Origin: Eutreptiella sp. 'Long Island Sound 2002'
Lineage: Eukaryota; Euglenozoa; Euglenophyceae; Eutreptiales; Eutreptiaceae
Assembly (NCBI GenBank): GCA_964036045.1
Contig: OZ038387.1
Span: 61,135,604 to 61,199,603, forward strand
Direction of reading: 5' to 3'
Length of the DNA stretch: 64,000 bases
Part shown: positions 45,419 through 56,400 of the stretch, piece after piece
Layout: each line of letters opens with the position of its first letter
How positions within the stretch are numbered: the stretch's first letter is position 1
Made by a program: the position numbers and the translations under genes
Notes under the pieces: generated by a model
Seen by the model: only the letters and a program-made list of their open reading frames with translations
Told to the model about the DNA's origin: nothing
The model's database searches: none

Positions 45419-47661
45419 GGTGCTGCGGGCTCTGCAAAGGGCGGCGGCGGGTTGGGGTTAGGGGGCGAACACGTGCAACAGGTGCGCAACGGATGTGGGG
45501 TCCCGCAGGTGCACGTGGATCCACAGAAGGGCAGCGCCCGCAGGGCCCGCTTGTTCGTGCAAGGGGTGTGTGCCCCCTCGATGCGCCGGCGCAAGGCCTC
45601 CTCCTCTGTGCGCCTGCGCGGGCCTGCGGGAGGTTCGGGCCAGGGGCACGCGGCTACCTGGGCGCACCGCGCGCACCTGTTGGCGCCTGTCGACGCTGCG
45701 GAGGACACCGTGTCACATTCTCCGCAGAGTCGGCAGGTGTGTGGGATGTGGGAGGGCGGCGACCAAGGGTCGAGATGGCGGAGCCAGAGGTCGTCCCACC
45801 TCTGTCGGAGGGGGTCCCTGATCTCCAGCAGGCGGGCGGGGACGCGGCGCCGGTAGTCCTTGCCAAGCGTCTTCCGCTGGACCTCCTGCCACGTGTCGTC
45901 GGGGAGGATCCCGTGGTCGTGGAAGGCGGCGATGAGGTCGTCCCACGCCGGGCGGAGGTGCCCCCGGGGGGGGCTCGCCATGTACACGTGGTGCCCGGTG
46001 AGGTGGGGCGTCAGCGCATCCCATTGGCACCCGTTCGCGGTGTCTCTTTGGAGGAGGGCCAGCAGGGTGCCGTCCGCGACTGCCTCCCACCCCACTGGCA
46101 GCCCTTCGCAGCCGTCTAGCTCCTGGCGCAGCGCGGCTGCAATGCCGGTGGGGAGCATGAGGAGCAAGGGCCCCTGGGTGTCGCCCAGCCGGGACAGGGC
46201 GTCGTCGTATACCGGCCCCCCAGCTTTGAAGTGCGCCACGGTGAGTTGGGTGGCCCCGTCCTCTGGGGGGTGCCACCGGACGGTGGCCGCAGCGTGTCCC
46301 CACGTGCGTATCTCCGTAGCCCGGAGCACGTTGGCGGCGTGAAGGACGATGCGGGGCGGGACGGGTGTCCTGACCAGTGAGGACACGTCCCCAGTCCATC
46401 CCGTTTGCGGCCCCGGGGCCGCCTGCAGCCATTCCCCCGTCGCCGCGTCCCACGGGTGGTCAGGCCCCGCCTCGCGGATCATGGTGGGTCTCGGCCGGGT
46501 GGCCGGCCCCCACCACCGGAGCGGGATGGCGGCGTATCGTTGCGCAGGGGTCTCCGGGGCGCGTGTAGCTGCGCACCACCGGCTCCACTCCCGCGCCCAC
46601 TCCTCCCCCACGATGCGCGCCTCCCATGCGGTCATGGAGCCGCGCCCGATGATCCACGGTGGGAAGAGGGCGTCTTGTAGGTGCCTCGAGAACCCCCCCG
46701 GCAGGTCCTGGTACGGGTGGGGGCTCTCTTGGGGCGGGCACTCCAGAGTGCCATTCACAACACGGAGGGAGGCTACGAGTTCCTTGTCAGGGCGCGGGGG
46801 AGGGGGAGGGTGGTCGCCCTCCGCCGCAGTGAGCCACCGGTGCGCCCGGGCCCCCGCGCTCTGGGGCTCGCGGAGGAGTTGCTCCAACCGGTGGTTGCGA
46901 AGCTCCCACGCGAAGTCCCCCAGCCGGAGCATGTGGTGGAGGAAATCGTCCACCGAGGTCCCTCCCGGCGGGTCGTATCGGGTTATGGCGCGGAGCTGCG
47001 CCTCCGCGTCCTCGGGCACCAGTCCGGAGCAGAACACCTCCGTCCACGTGGCGCCTGCGGAGCGCCAGGAGGCCACCCACAGGGCCTTGTCCCCAGGTGG
47101 GAGGTGGCGGGCCGCCTCGTGTACCGCCTGGCGGTAGTGGGGCCAGAGGAGCCGTGAGTGGGCGCATCCCACGTGCATGTGCACCGGGGTCTCCTCCGGG
47201 CCGCCGCAGAAAAGGCACGGTTGTGGGACGATGGCGACGCCGGAGAGCCGCTCCTTCCGGACGCGGAGCCTGCGCTGCACCGGCGTGTGGCCGTCTCGGG
47301 CCCGCAGTGCCCGGCGGTAGGTGGCCGCCGCGGTGAGGTCCCGGGCGTGGACGTAGGCCGTGGCGTGGGCCGCGCTCAAAGGTGTGTGTCCCCGGTGCGT
47401 CAGCGCATGGTCCGTCTGCGCCCGTTGCGCGACCTCGCCGAGCACCCGCATCGTGGGGGGCCGTAGATGGAGATGGCCGTCACGGCCGGCGACAATGAGT
47501 TGGGCGTGGCCAGGGTCCGGGGGCGTGTTCTGCAGGACGGTGTCCTGGGACGCCGCCCAGTCCGCCTTGTGCAGTAGGGCGTCACTGTGGTGCGGGGTGG
47601 CTCGGACGTACCGGAATGGGTGCCCGGCGTGTTGCCCTCGGGCGCACAGGCCATCCCGGAG
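45226..47661 (-). pseudogene. LINE L2 ORF2 C-terminal region with CCHC knuckle (5'-truncated)
   Basis: Starts abruptly at the gypsy junction, downstream of where RT would be, and stays open for about 810 codons. Near 47165-47218 is C-x2-C-x8-H-x4-C (starts CLFC), the zinc knuckle that follows RT in many non-LTR elements. Further on are two Cys-rich clusters near 45660-45730 (CRLCGEC, CARC) and near 45480-45530. I do not recognise an RNase H or a restriction-like endonuclease in the 700 residues between, which appear to be an undescribed C-terminal extension. L1 stops at the window edge before this region, so a family link to L1 is inferred from GC content, strand and the 212-bp relict. Confidence 0.7.
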
Positions 47662-48715
47662 CCACCTGCCAGAAACCAGAGCATTTGTCCATTTTGGTCT
47701 TGTACCTGCATTTGGCAATACGCTCCAGGGTATTTTCCATGTTAGGAATACTCCCTGAGTGGTTCTGGGTTTTCTTGTTGACCTCACCATAGTCTACAAC
47801 CAGCCGTAGGGCAGTCGACCCTGGTTTGGCAACCAGGAAACAGGGACTGCAGTGATGGGGGTAGTCCCCCTTCTTATATTCTTCAACGAGGCTAGCATCA
47901 ATACATTCCTGGATCTGGCGCTCGATTTCTTCAACCTGTTCCTGTGGAGCGGGATAGGGACGACGCCTCACTCGCGTCTTTTCAAATTCAGGTTTCAGTT
48001 TCAGGTCCATCTGGACTAGTTTTTTACAAGAGAGGGAGGGCGGCAAGGCGCCGAACACCTCCTCATAGGTTATCAGCAGTTTCTTCAGTCGGGGGTCAAG
48101 GTTAAGACTCTCAAGTTTCTGCAGGAAATCCTCCTCAGCATGGAGGTTGCTCTTTCCATGTTCTGACTTTTTCTGCCGATCAGCAGTTTTGGCAGGCACA
48201 GAACCATCGTCCCATTCAGGGGAACATTGCTGCCCATAGTGCAGAGAATACACTAGCGGTATCTCAGGATCAGGCAGCGTATAGGAATCATCGTCCTCCT
48301 CAGACCAAATGGAGGATTTCCAGGTCTGTCTGAGGTATTGCAGCCGCTCTTGGCGCTCAATACCTTCGGCCCTCAGGTACAACAGCCGCCGGAGTTCCTG
48401 AGTGTCATGCTCAGACAATGGCATGTTATTAGAAGCAGGCCGCGCCAGAGCATCAGCAATCCGGGCCACGGGTTCACCTGTGTGCATAGGCTGCATGTGT
48501 AGCACTGGCTTCCCAACAGGGGAAGCGGGCTCAGAGGTTGACTCTAGATCTACCTCCTCCAGCAACAGCTGGGCTAGGAAGGCACTGTGTTTTAGGTCAA
48601 CACAGCTGGGATCAACAGGAGGGATAGTGCTGGCGATCTCAGACAGTTGGTCGTCAGTATCCTCCTTTACAGCTGCAGGTTCCAGATAGCCATCGGGAGA
48701 CTCACACCCTGTAAG
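47662..48715. repeat. Direct duplication X2, right copy
   Basis: Counterpart of 26929-27983. This copy has an open reading frame, while the left copy has gained a stop and a 1-base insertion. Confidence 0.88.
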
Positions 48716-49702
48716 TGTGGCAGATAGGTGCTCAGGCGATCGATTTTTGAGATCAGAAAGGGTCAGGCCGCGATTTTCGGCCATGACCTCTTTCAGTAGC
48801 ACCTGGTCTAGGTCACACAGGGGTACAGGATTGAGAGATCCATCAACGATGGACAGGAAACTGGCCCACTCAGGGGCCTGCATAGCTGTGTCTGAGTCCT
48901 CAGGCACATAGATGGGGCCGTCGGGGAGTTGCACTCTTCCCAGGGTCATTCGATCTAGCATACAGCGCCCGTAACCATGTTCACCAGAGCAGCCCCAGTC
49001 AGGGGTGCACATGACAACCCTCCCTCCCTTATAAGCGATTTTGGTTAGAACCTTCGCGAGCAGGGAGAAGGGAGGGTTAGCATACGCTAGGCCCATTGCT
49101 TTCCAGAAGAAACGGAAAGCATTGTTCAATTGTTTCGAGCAGTACAACTGCATGATGTGCTGTTGTTGGCTCGCAAACGATTCCACCTGGATCTCATCCA
49201 GGTTTACCTGAAGGGCCGCCAGTCCATTTTCAAGAACGTGACGGGCCAATTGGTAGTTTTCAGTACGATGGTTAGTCTTGGATGCGTAGCGCAGCCCAGA
49301 CTCTTTTCGCCCTGACAGCTCCAAAGGTACCGAGAACAGCCCACTGCCAAAGTCGCAGTGCAAAGAATAGGGGCGCAGGAGAGACAGCATTTTTACCTGG
49401 GGGTTTCTTCGTAGGAAGTCTGTACCAACGACGATGTCAAAGGCGTCGGTGTCCAGCACTCTGCAGTGTTGGGTCACGGTTTCGTCGCCCAGGCATATAG
49501 TCACATCGACCCCCCCGAAGGAATGGATGGTACGCCCATCCCCTACTCTTCTGGCCACGGTTTTGATTTTCTTGAAAGTCTTTAGCAGGCGCCGGGCGAC
49601 TATGGAAAGTGTTGCACCGGTGTCAAGCACCGCTCGAAAAACTTGATCCCCGATTTTCACGAGGATCCAGAAAGCCAAGTCCTCCTCTTTGGAGCCGCCC
49701 CC
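47662..49702 (-). pseudogene. Gypsy pol, 5' part: retropepsin and RT N-terminus
   Basis: Continues gag in the same frame after one TAG. Protease has VLDTGATLSIVA (about 49620) and GTDFLRRNP. A linker of some 400 residues follows with Glu-rich and Pro-rich parts. RT begins near 48060 (FGALPPSL) and runs through RRRPYPAPQEQ and LRLVVDYGEVN to DKCSGFWQV, where L2 replaces it at 47661. The frame is open throughout, unlike the copies at 13184 and 26918. RT motifs B-E, RNase H and integrase of this element are probably those at 23575-26325. Confidence 0.92.
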
Positions 49703-49705
49703 CTA
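49703..49705 (-). promoter_or_regulatory. Candidate gag-pol UAG readthrough site (intact element)
   Basis: The only stop between the 721-codon gag and the open pol frame is TAG, in the context GAG TAG GGG GGC GGC. Conserved at 13503-13505. A single suppressible UAG would make a gag-pol fusion at low frequency. A downstream pseudoknot was not modelled. Confidence 0.55.
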
Positions 49706-51868
49706 CTCCTCATCAGGGAACTTGACATCCACCCCTGCAGCAATGAGGGACCTGGCCATCCAGGCCAATCGCCTCTTCTTGGAGTTATTCCCCTCAGGGG
49801 TAGCGTTATCCCCCTGTGGGCGCTTCTTGGGATCACCTGCGGCAGGAGGGGGTGTAGCAGCAGGAGAGGGTGTAGCAACGGGCGCTGATGAGCGCCTCTG
49901 GGGGTTGGGGGGTCCATTTTTGTCACCCCCCTCGCCACCTCCTTCACCACCTTTATCCCCATTCTGAGGGTTTTTGGTGGGTGTTTGGTTCTTCTGGCGT
50001 TCAGCCTCCTGCCGCTTGAGTTTATCACTCTCGCGTTTCTTTATGTGACATTCGTCTTCGTAATGACGACGTTTGCCACAATAGCCACAGGTGATGGTAC
50101 ACCTGGAATGATCCTGATGGGTCACAGGTTTCCCATCCTTGGTATGCTGCTGTCGTTTCATCTGCAGCATACAGCTACTGCGGTGATCGCAGTCAGGGGC
50201 ATGACAAGGCCCCCCCTTGTCATTGACAGGTTTGCAGTAGAACAGAGGGGCTGTACCTGCATCAGGTTTAACCTCATTCATGGCACGTAGGTGACCCCTT
50301 CCTTTACCACCTCCCTGGTTAGCGTTAGTGGGATTTTTAGGCCCTTTCCCTTCGCCACGTTCGGGGGTAGGGTTACCCCCTCGACCCAAGTGCTTCTTGA
50401 GGAATTTCTCCATGTGGGAATCATTCTCCCTCTCAAGAGCTAGCTCAATCAGAAGGTCCACCAGTTCATCGTACGAGTGGGTCCGACTCTTCCTCTCGGA
50501 GGTAGAGCGGCAATCATCCCAAGCACGTTGGGGGATTTTACTCATGAGCCACAGGTGGGGCTCAGTGGCTCCGTAGGAGCCCGCGTTCATTCGTGAAAAC
50601 AGATACCCCAGGTCGCACACGTATTCAGAAACTCGCGCAGCGGAAGGAAACTCAGGGAGCATAGGTAGCTCCTCTATCTGTGTGCGTACACTGAGGTCAG
50701 TCTCATAGACTGGGAATGTTTTCTCCAGTCTTTGGAGTACCTCTGCCCAGGTGGAACAGGTTTTCACAATCTGTTTCACCTGTTTTTGCAAAAATTTCTT
50801 TTTGCATGAGCGTTTCAGCAGTGAGCATTTGGTGGCCACATCCACATGGGATTGGCTAGTCAGCAAAAGAAACTCAGCAGATTCTTCTGCCCATTTGGGC
50901 AGATTTTTGGGGTCGAACTCCGGCAGTTCCAGCTGGATGTTCGCCTGGGCAATAGGTCTGCCCGTCTTCCCACCACCCGGAGTTAGGCCAGAAGGTGATA
51001 CGCCGGCAAGAGGTGCCAGGGCTGACAGCCCTCTTTTCTCAGTCTCCGTCACAGGCACATCCTGTAGTTCAGCAATAGGGACTGTCCTGGCGCGAGGATG
51101 AAAAGGGCTGGGGCAAGTGACCTTAGGTAGCAACCTGGACACCCTTGATCTTTTGAGATCATCGGCCAACGTGCTCAATCCGGGTGAAGGTGAGAGTGGC
51201 GCTGGCTTGGGTAAGGGATCAGTGATACCCAATTTAGCCTTGACAGCCTCCGACAGAGCTGTCACATCCGGCTCTTCCGATCCGGATAGAAGTTTGGCCA
51301 ATAATTCGGCCGTACGATCCAGAGCCCCATGGGTGGGCTCTGGGCGAGGTGGATCCATTATCGGCAGGTCTGGATGCTTTGCTCTTGGGTGTTCGTGTAC
51401 TCTCGGTCGTCTCGGTAGTGATACTGTGTCCGCTATGTCTGTAGATGGCCCAGAATAGAGGAAGGAGCCCATCTCAGTTTGGGCCGGAGACCCGAGGGCA
51501 TCAAGAGGTAGTTCTCCATGTACTCCTACGGTGGACAGGTGGTACTCTTCGTGGAGCATGAACTCGTCCATCCTCCTTCGTAGGTCCTCTTGTTCTTCAG
51601 GACCATCTCCAAGTTCGGAAGAAGACGAAGCTGGACAAGCCGACCGGGCGATGGAAGCTTCGACACGCCTGCGGAGCCTTTGCAGGCTGTCTTCACCATG
51701 GGCCGCAAAGGTTTCCATGGTTAATGGGATTGTTCTGACCGTATTAAGTTCCGCCCTTCTGTGCTCTGGATCTTCCTGAGACCCAGATGCTGCTCTGAGT
51801 GGCGGTTCACTCACTGGGTGAGATAGTTGGACTTGTACACTTCTGATCGGCCAGGTTCGGTAGGACAT
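49706..51868 (-). CDS. gag: Gypsy/chromovirus gag, intact (721 codons)
   Basis: Structural polyprotein that packages the element's RNA. It opens with MSYRTWPIRSV about 60 bases inside the primer-binding site and has no stop until TAG at 49703. The N-terminal third is Ser/Pro-rich and probably disordered. The middle (about 50900-50300) holds a helical capsid-like region (LELPEFDPKNL, LDLLIELALE). A nucleocapsid zinc knuckle C-x2-C-x4-H-x4-C (CGYCGKRRHYEDEC) lies near 50070, preceded by a second Cys/His cluster (CKPV...CHAPDCDH), and a Lys/Gln-rich basic tail follows. The preserved frame suggests this copy was active not long ago. It is more intact than the copy at 13503-15752. Confidence 0.92.
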
Positions 51869-51929
51869 GTTCAGTGTGTTTTTCTTGTGCTTCTGCTCAG
51901 AGTCGGTTCAAAAGGTTCTCAGGGTTTGC

Positions 51930-51940
51930 CTCTGCTACCA
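51930..51940 (-). promoter_or_regulatory. Primer-binding site for initiator tRNA-Met (5' LTR side)
   Basis: TGGTAGCAGAGGC on the minus strand directly after the 5' LTR, the same site as at 15792 and 22597. Confidence 0.82.
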
Positions 51941-52650
51941 GAAAGATGTCCTTGATTAGTGCCCTATAGATTTTGATGAAATCCTGCAGGTTTTGATGGT
52001 GAAATCCCAAAACCAAAGGAGCAAGTAGAGCAAGAACAGGATCTGGATCGAATCAATGAATAGTTTGAAATCCAGTGTAACACAGAAGGGCTGCAGATAG
52101 ACAAAGCAGGTATAAACACAAAGATTCAATCACAAAAGGATAATACAAAAGATTTTATATGAAAACTGGACTGACTCTAGCCACCAAGATAGCATCAAGC
52201 ACTTCATGTGCACTCTTTTGGGTGAAATGGTGCTGGTTAGGAATGTGGGGCATAGGTGTCAGGCCAGACACAGAATGTGACTTGGCCAAGCAACTGAATT
52301 CAGAAACAGTTAAAAAGTAGAACCACAATAAGTGGTAGAAACAATTGAGTATAGGGGTCTTGGGGTGGGAGACCACTAGGCTTAACCTCCAAGGCCTAAA
52401 GCATGAAATGCCTATTTTATTTCGGTATATCCTCCATGAAGGAAGGTACCTCCGCTCAGTTGGGTGGTAGGGGTGAACTTCATGGGGGGGCTAGGGTTAC
52501 AACCCTAGTTACTTTGAGAAAGTGTACTTTAGGCTTCAAAAGAGAGATAAAAATACTTAAGTTAGTCTTAGCATCAACAAAAGGGTTTTAAGGGGGGCTT
52601 GGCCTGGATCAAGCCCTCCAAGAAAGACATGGCAGTGACTTTTTTTTACT
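51941..52650 (-). mobile_element. Gypsy 5' LTR (about 710 bp)
   Basis: Starts on the minus strand with AGTAAAAAAAAGTCACTGCC at 52650 and ends at the primer-binding site. A TATA-like ATATAAAATC on the minus strand at 52150-52165 matches the position in the other LTRs. It has about 45 bases near 52510-52555 that the other two LTRs lack, lost there between short TACTT repeats. The host sequence starts at 52651. Confidence 0.85.
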
Positions 52651-53335
52651 CCCTGTTTTGCTGATGCCAAAAAATCTCGGCGCATTTGCGCTGAGATTTT
52701 ACCAAACAGCAGTTTTATGGTATCATATTAGCCGTTTCAGATTTTTTCAGCGCAAATGCGCTGAGATTTTCCATTCTGCTGATTTGACCATGTAATATAG
52801 TCGCTGTCCGACGGTTAGTATCCATACTCAAGACCACGAAAGGTAATGCTTGCTACATTTTCACAGTATCGTCTGCTGCTGTGTTGCTTTGTGTCTCTTT
52901 GCCCTGTGCATCACGCGTGTCCTTGCCACGCATACCTTGTATCCGCATTCTGCACTCCCTTGTGTCATTGCACTTTTCGAAAAAAAAAAATTTCGTCGCT
53001 GGTTCCGCTTTCTATAGCTTCAAACAAACAAAACTGGTACGACCCGTTAGAAGTAGCTAAAATGATGTATGCTTTCGCTGGTACTTGTACTGCTTCCTGG
53101 GTAGGACAGCGGTTGTGTTTTCTGTAATTTTGATACATGTTTGCAACTATTTTACTTTTCTGGGTTTAGTACTTCTAAAAACAGTACAGCTTTTATACTT
53201 CAACTGCACAGCTGTCCCGTTCGGGCAACAGCCCTTGTGATATCCATCGTGAACATTTGGCTGTGGGCGCTCTCAGCAGTCTAAGAAATGTTCAGCGCGA
53301 TGAGGGGCCCATTTTAAGCCACACACGTTGGGGTC
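52651..53335. other. Host flank with paired palindromes
   Basis: Less GC-rich DNA beyond the gypsy 5' LTR. Two near-perfect 30-bp palindromes centred on GCGCATTTGCGC and GCGCAAATGCGC occur at 52671-52700 and 52741-52770. No supported gene. Confidence 0.55.
52671..52770. repeat. Two related 30-bp palindromes, 40 bp apart
   Basis: AAAATCTCGGCGCATTTGCG followed by its near reverse complement at 52671-52700, and a related palindrome at 52741-52770, each able to form a 12-14-bp hairpin and to pair with the other. They begin 21 bp outside the gypsy LTR. Confidence 0.75.
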
Positions 53336-53357
53336 CGGGTGCCCCCAGCTGGCCCGA

Positions 53358-53400
53358 GACCCCCCCCCCCAGACCCCCCCCCCCAGACCCCCCCCCTCCC
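53358..53400. repeat. C-rich AGACCCCC repeat
   Basis: Three blocks of 9-12 C separated by AGA. Composition resembles the C-rich parts of the telomere-repeat insert at 26640-26860. Confidence 0.7.
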
Positions 53401-56400
53401 TGAAATGGGCTGGAAAGTGGGAGGGCGTCGGCGTATGGCCCGTTGCTACGCCCCCCCCCCGTGGTTCTGGCAGAAACCACTGCAGAACGCAGCATTGTGA
53501 AGACCACTCAAAATGATTGCTGTTAACAATCGTTCAAGTAACGCTGCTATGGCTAGTGTCAGTGGCAGTGGCCATGGTGCATGGACAGAAATTGGTTATG
53601 GACCGTTTCCTGGGTTCTCACTGTGTACATTGATGTGTAGCAAGACCATGCAGTCTGCAGCACCCGCACACAACCCTGGGGCGCATCGCAGTATAATGAA
53701 CATTGCTTCTGCATCTGCGGGGCTCTGTCCGGGGCGCTGATTTCAGTTTGGCCAGTTAATTCATATTTGTGACCATTCCTTGTGTGGAGACCTTATCTTA
53801 GGCATCTTTGTACAATGTTGGACAGATGTCCTTCAATGTGCAAACACCAATCTGATGTCTTGTTACTATTTTCAAGCCATAAACAGTGTTCAGCTTATCT
53901 GTAGTGCAATGGCTTTGGTTGGAACGGTGGCACACTGCCAGCCTTCAGCCAATTTGCCAAACTGACCTGGAGTTGTGTATATCTTAGTGGGCAGGCATGG
54001 AACAAAAGGAAAGGCCCCGCCTTTCATACTCAACAAAATCAAGGCCAAAGGGAAGGATGGAGGGGCCAAAAGGACTCCCAAATGTTTGGCGGGCAGATAC
54101 AGTCACCCATAGCACACATGGCTGATCAAACTGAAGTGTTTTGATGACACACACAACACATGAGGACCCAAAGCACATTATGAGGATTGCATTTCTTCGT
54201 TTCAAAGGCAACAAAACAAACAGTAGCTGCGGAGAAGCAGCATGCATTGTTTGTTCATCAACTTTTGTATCCCTAGTGCTTGGTCTCCCTGGGAAGCAGC
54301 TGGGAGAACAAGTTGCAGTCATATATCTTTCTCAGCCGGTGCTTGATCAACTGCATATGTTCAACACCGATAAATGCCTCATGCATGCCACTCCAATCTT
54401 TGTCTATCAAGTGCACAATGTTCATCCAAAGTAGCTCCGTTGTGTCTTTTCACATGCTTCTGAAATATTGCAATTTCTACACGCAACAAAAGGATATAAA
54501 GGGACAGGAATTACAGAGAAGCAATGTACGCTTTATCTCAGCTTTTGGACACCAGGGGGTGGGATCCATGCCACAGTCTATTTTTGTGGTTTATTCAAAG
54601 AAGTCATTCAAGTAACAAATGACACCAAAGTATCCAAATATGGCAAATTGTTATTTTTGAAATGCAAGGGTGGGAAAGAATTTTAGGAGGGGGCGGGAAT
54701 GGAAGTTCAGGGTACAACAATAATTGCAGATTGTGAGCACAAATCGTGATGTACTGTTTTATTTGCTTATTTCATCAGATTGAGTTTGATTATGCGCGCG
54801 TCATGGCAATGAAGAATAGGTGTTGTGTTTTGTTGCCAAGGATTCACGAGATGTTGGTCAAATTAGTTGAGTTCGGTGCCCAAGAAAAATTGCACCATGC
54901 ACATCAGCATGACTGCCTTTTATGGTTGAGCAGTACATTGGTTGTTTGACATTTTTTTGCATCATATCTGTCTCGAGTCATATTAAGCTGTGGTCTGATT
55001 TTCATGCAATTAGAACAAATGTTTTCAATGATTGATATTGATTGTCATGCAATTAAAACCAAGGTTTTCACTGATTGATGTTGAAAACAAAGGTGCACGT
55101 TACACCCCACCCCCATTCAACATACCCCTCCGTTTTTCAATATATCCGTTAGGGAATATTGAAAGACATGGGGTATTCAATATACCCTTCCTCTTCCGCA
55201 AAAGCGGTACGGTTTCACGAAAAGAGCACACAAAGCAGGGCAACTGGACACCAAATGCCAAACGTTTATTGAGCACCATTTCTCACTACAGGCTAAAAGT
55301 GTGAAGCAATGCTACGTGGCAAAGGAACGGCGCTCTTGGGCCATTGTTTCTTTGGTTAGTTGCGGCCCTGAAGATTATTGTACCACGTGATTGGACGGAC
55401 AACTCCTCTTGCAATTCACCGAATTTCATGCCTTCGGCATGTTGTGTGTCAGCCCAGTGTTCGTGAATGTAGGTGGCATATGGCCGTTTGCGTACAACGG
55501 TTGTCGTTGCACTAAATGCACCATAGGCCTGTCCACCCACGGCATACAAAGTGCAATGGAATGTGTGGCCTTAGGCACGAAAAAAGGGAAAAATTCAAAA
55601 CATAAAGACAGTGGACCAAAGAGACTCGAAGAGGATACATGAATGGATTGATGTAGTCCATGGCTCAAAGTCACGGAGATGACTGATCACGGTGAGGAAG
55701 AAAACGGGAAAAGAAACCAGGTGGTTTTATTTCTTTTGTGGAAAGGGGGGGGGGGCTAGCTTGGATGTGTTTGCGGAAGGGGGGGGGTGGGTGCAATATG
55801 CATTAGTTGTACATTGGTTGTGGGTTGCAAGGGCATTTTTTAAAGACATCATACATGGTGCATTCCGTTATCTTGTGGGCACCAACAGTGTAAGATTGGT
55901 GCAACATCTAGAGTAAGATGAGATGATAGAAGTGATTAATTTTCTCCCAAAAAAATATGTACTATACTTTTTCCTCTGGCACACTACCTAGATCACCTAG
56001 TGCAGCCAAGCGGAGTGACAAAAAGTTAACCAACACGTCTTTTGTGGGGTCTTTCCTCTAGGCATGACTCCTTTATGTCTTGATGGAAAAAATCTCTGCT
56101 TTTTCTTAACCTACATTTCAAAAGTATAAGGGTTATTTTGCTATGCTAGGCACTATGATCACTAAAATAGTCCACCAACTCTCCATGAACTCCGCCCCTA
56201 CCATGCAGAAGGGCGAAAGAAAAATCATTTGCACGTGTATTCCCAAACATAGTGGACACCTCTTTCGTGTGGAGCATCCAAATTAAGCCTAGTGGTAGAA
56301 GCACATGTGGCACACCAAAAACTCGACGCCCATACCTCATTGAAGTGTATAACGTTTCAACGGCTCAAAAAAGTAGAAAAAGTGAGCAGCAGGGTGTGAA

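Larger units (their letters stand above)
27984..47661 (-). mobile_element. LINE L2, 5'-truncated, carrying the nested LARD-like element
   Basis: On the minus strand: truncated post-RT region (47661), ORF B, ORF C, tandem G-rich units, a relict 212-bp monomer, a 3' stem-loop and a TCAAACC tail (27984). A missing 5' half is typical of LINE insertion. It sits within gypsy pol between the two copies of X2. About 8.8 kb of L2 remains after removing the 10.8-kb nested element. Confidence 0.72.
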
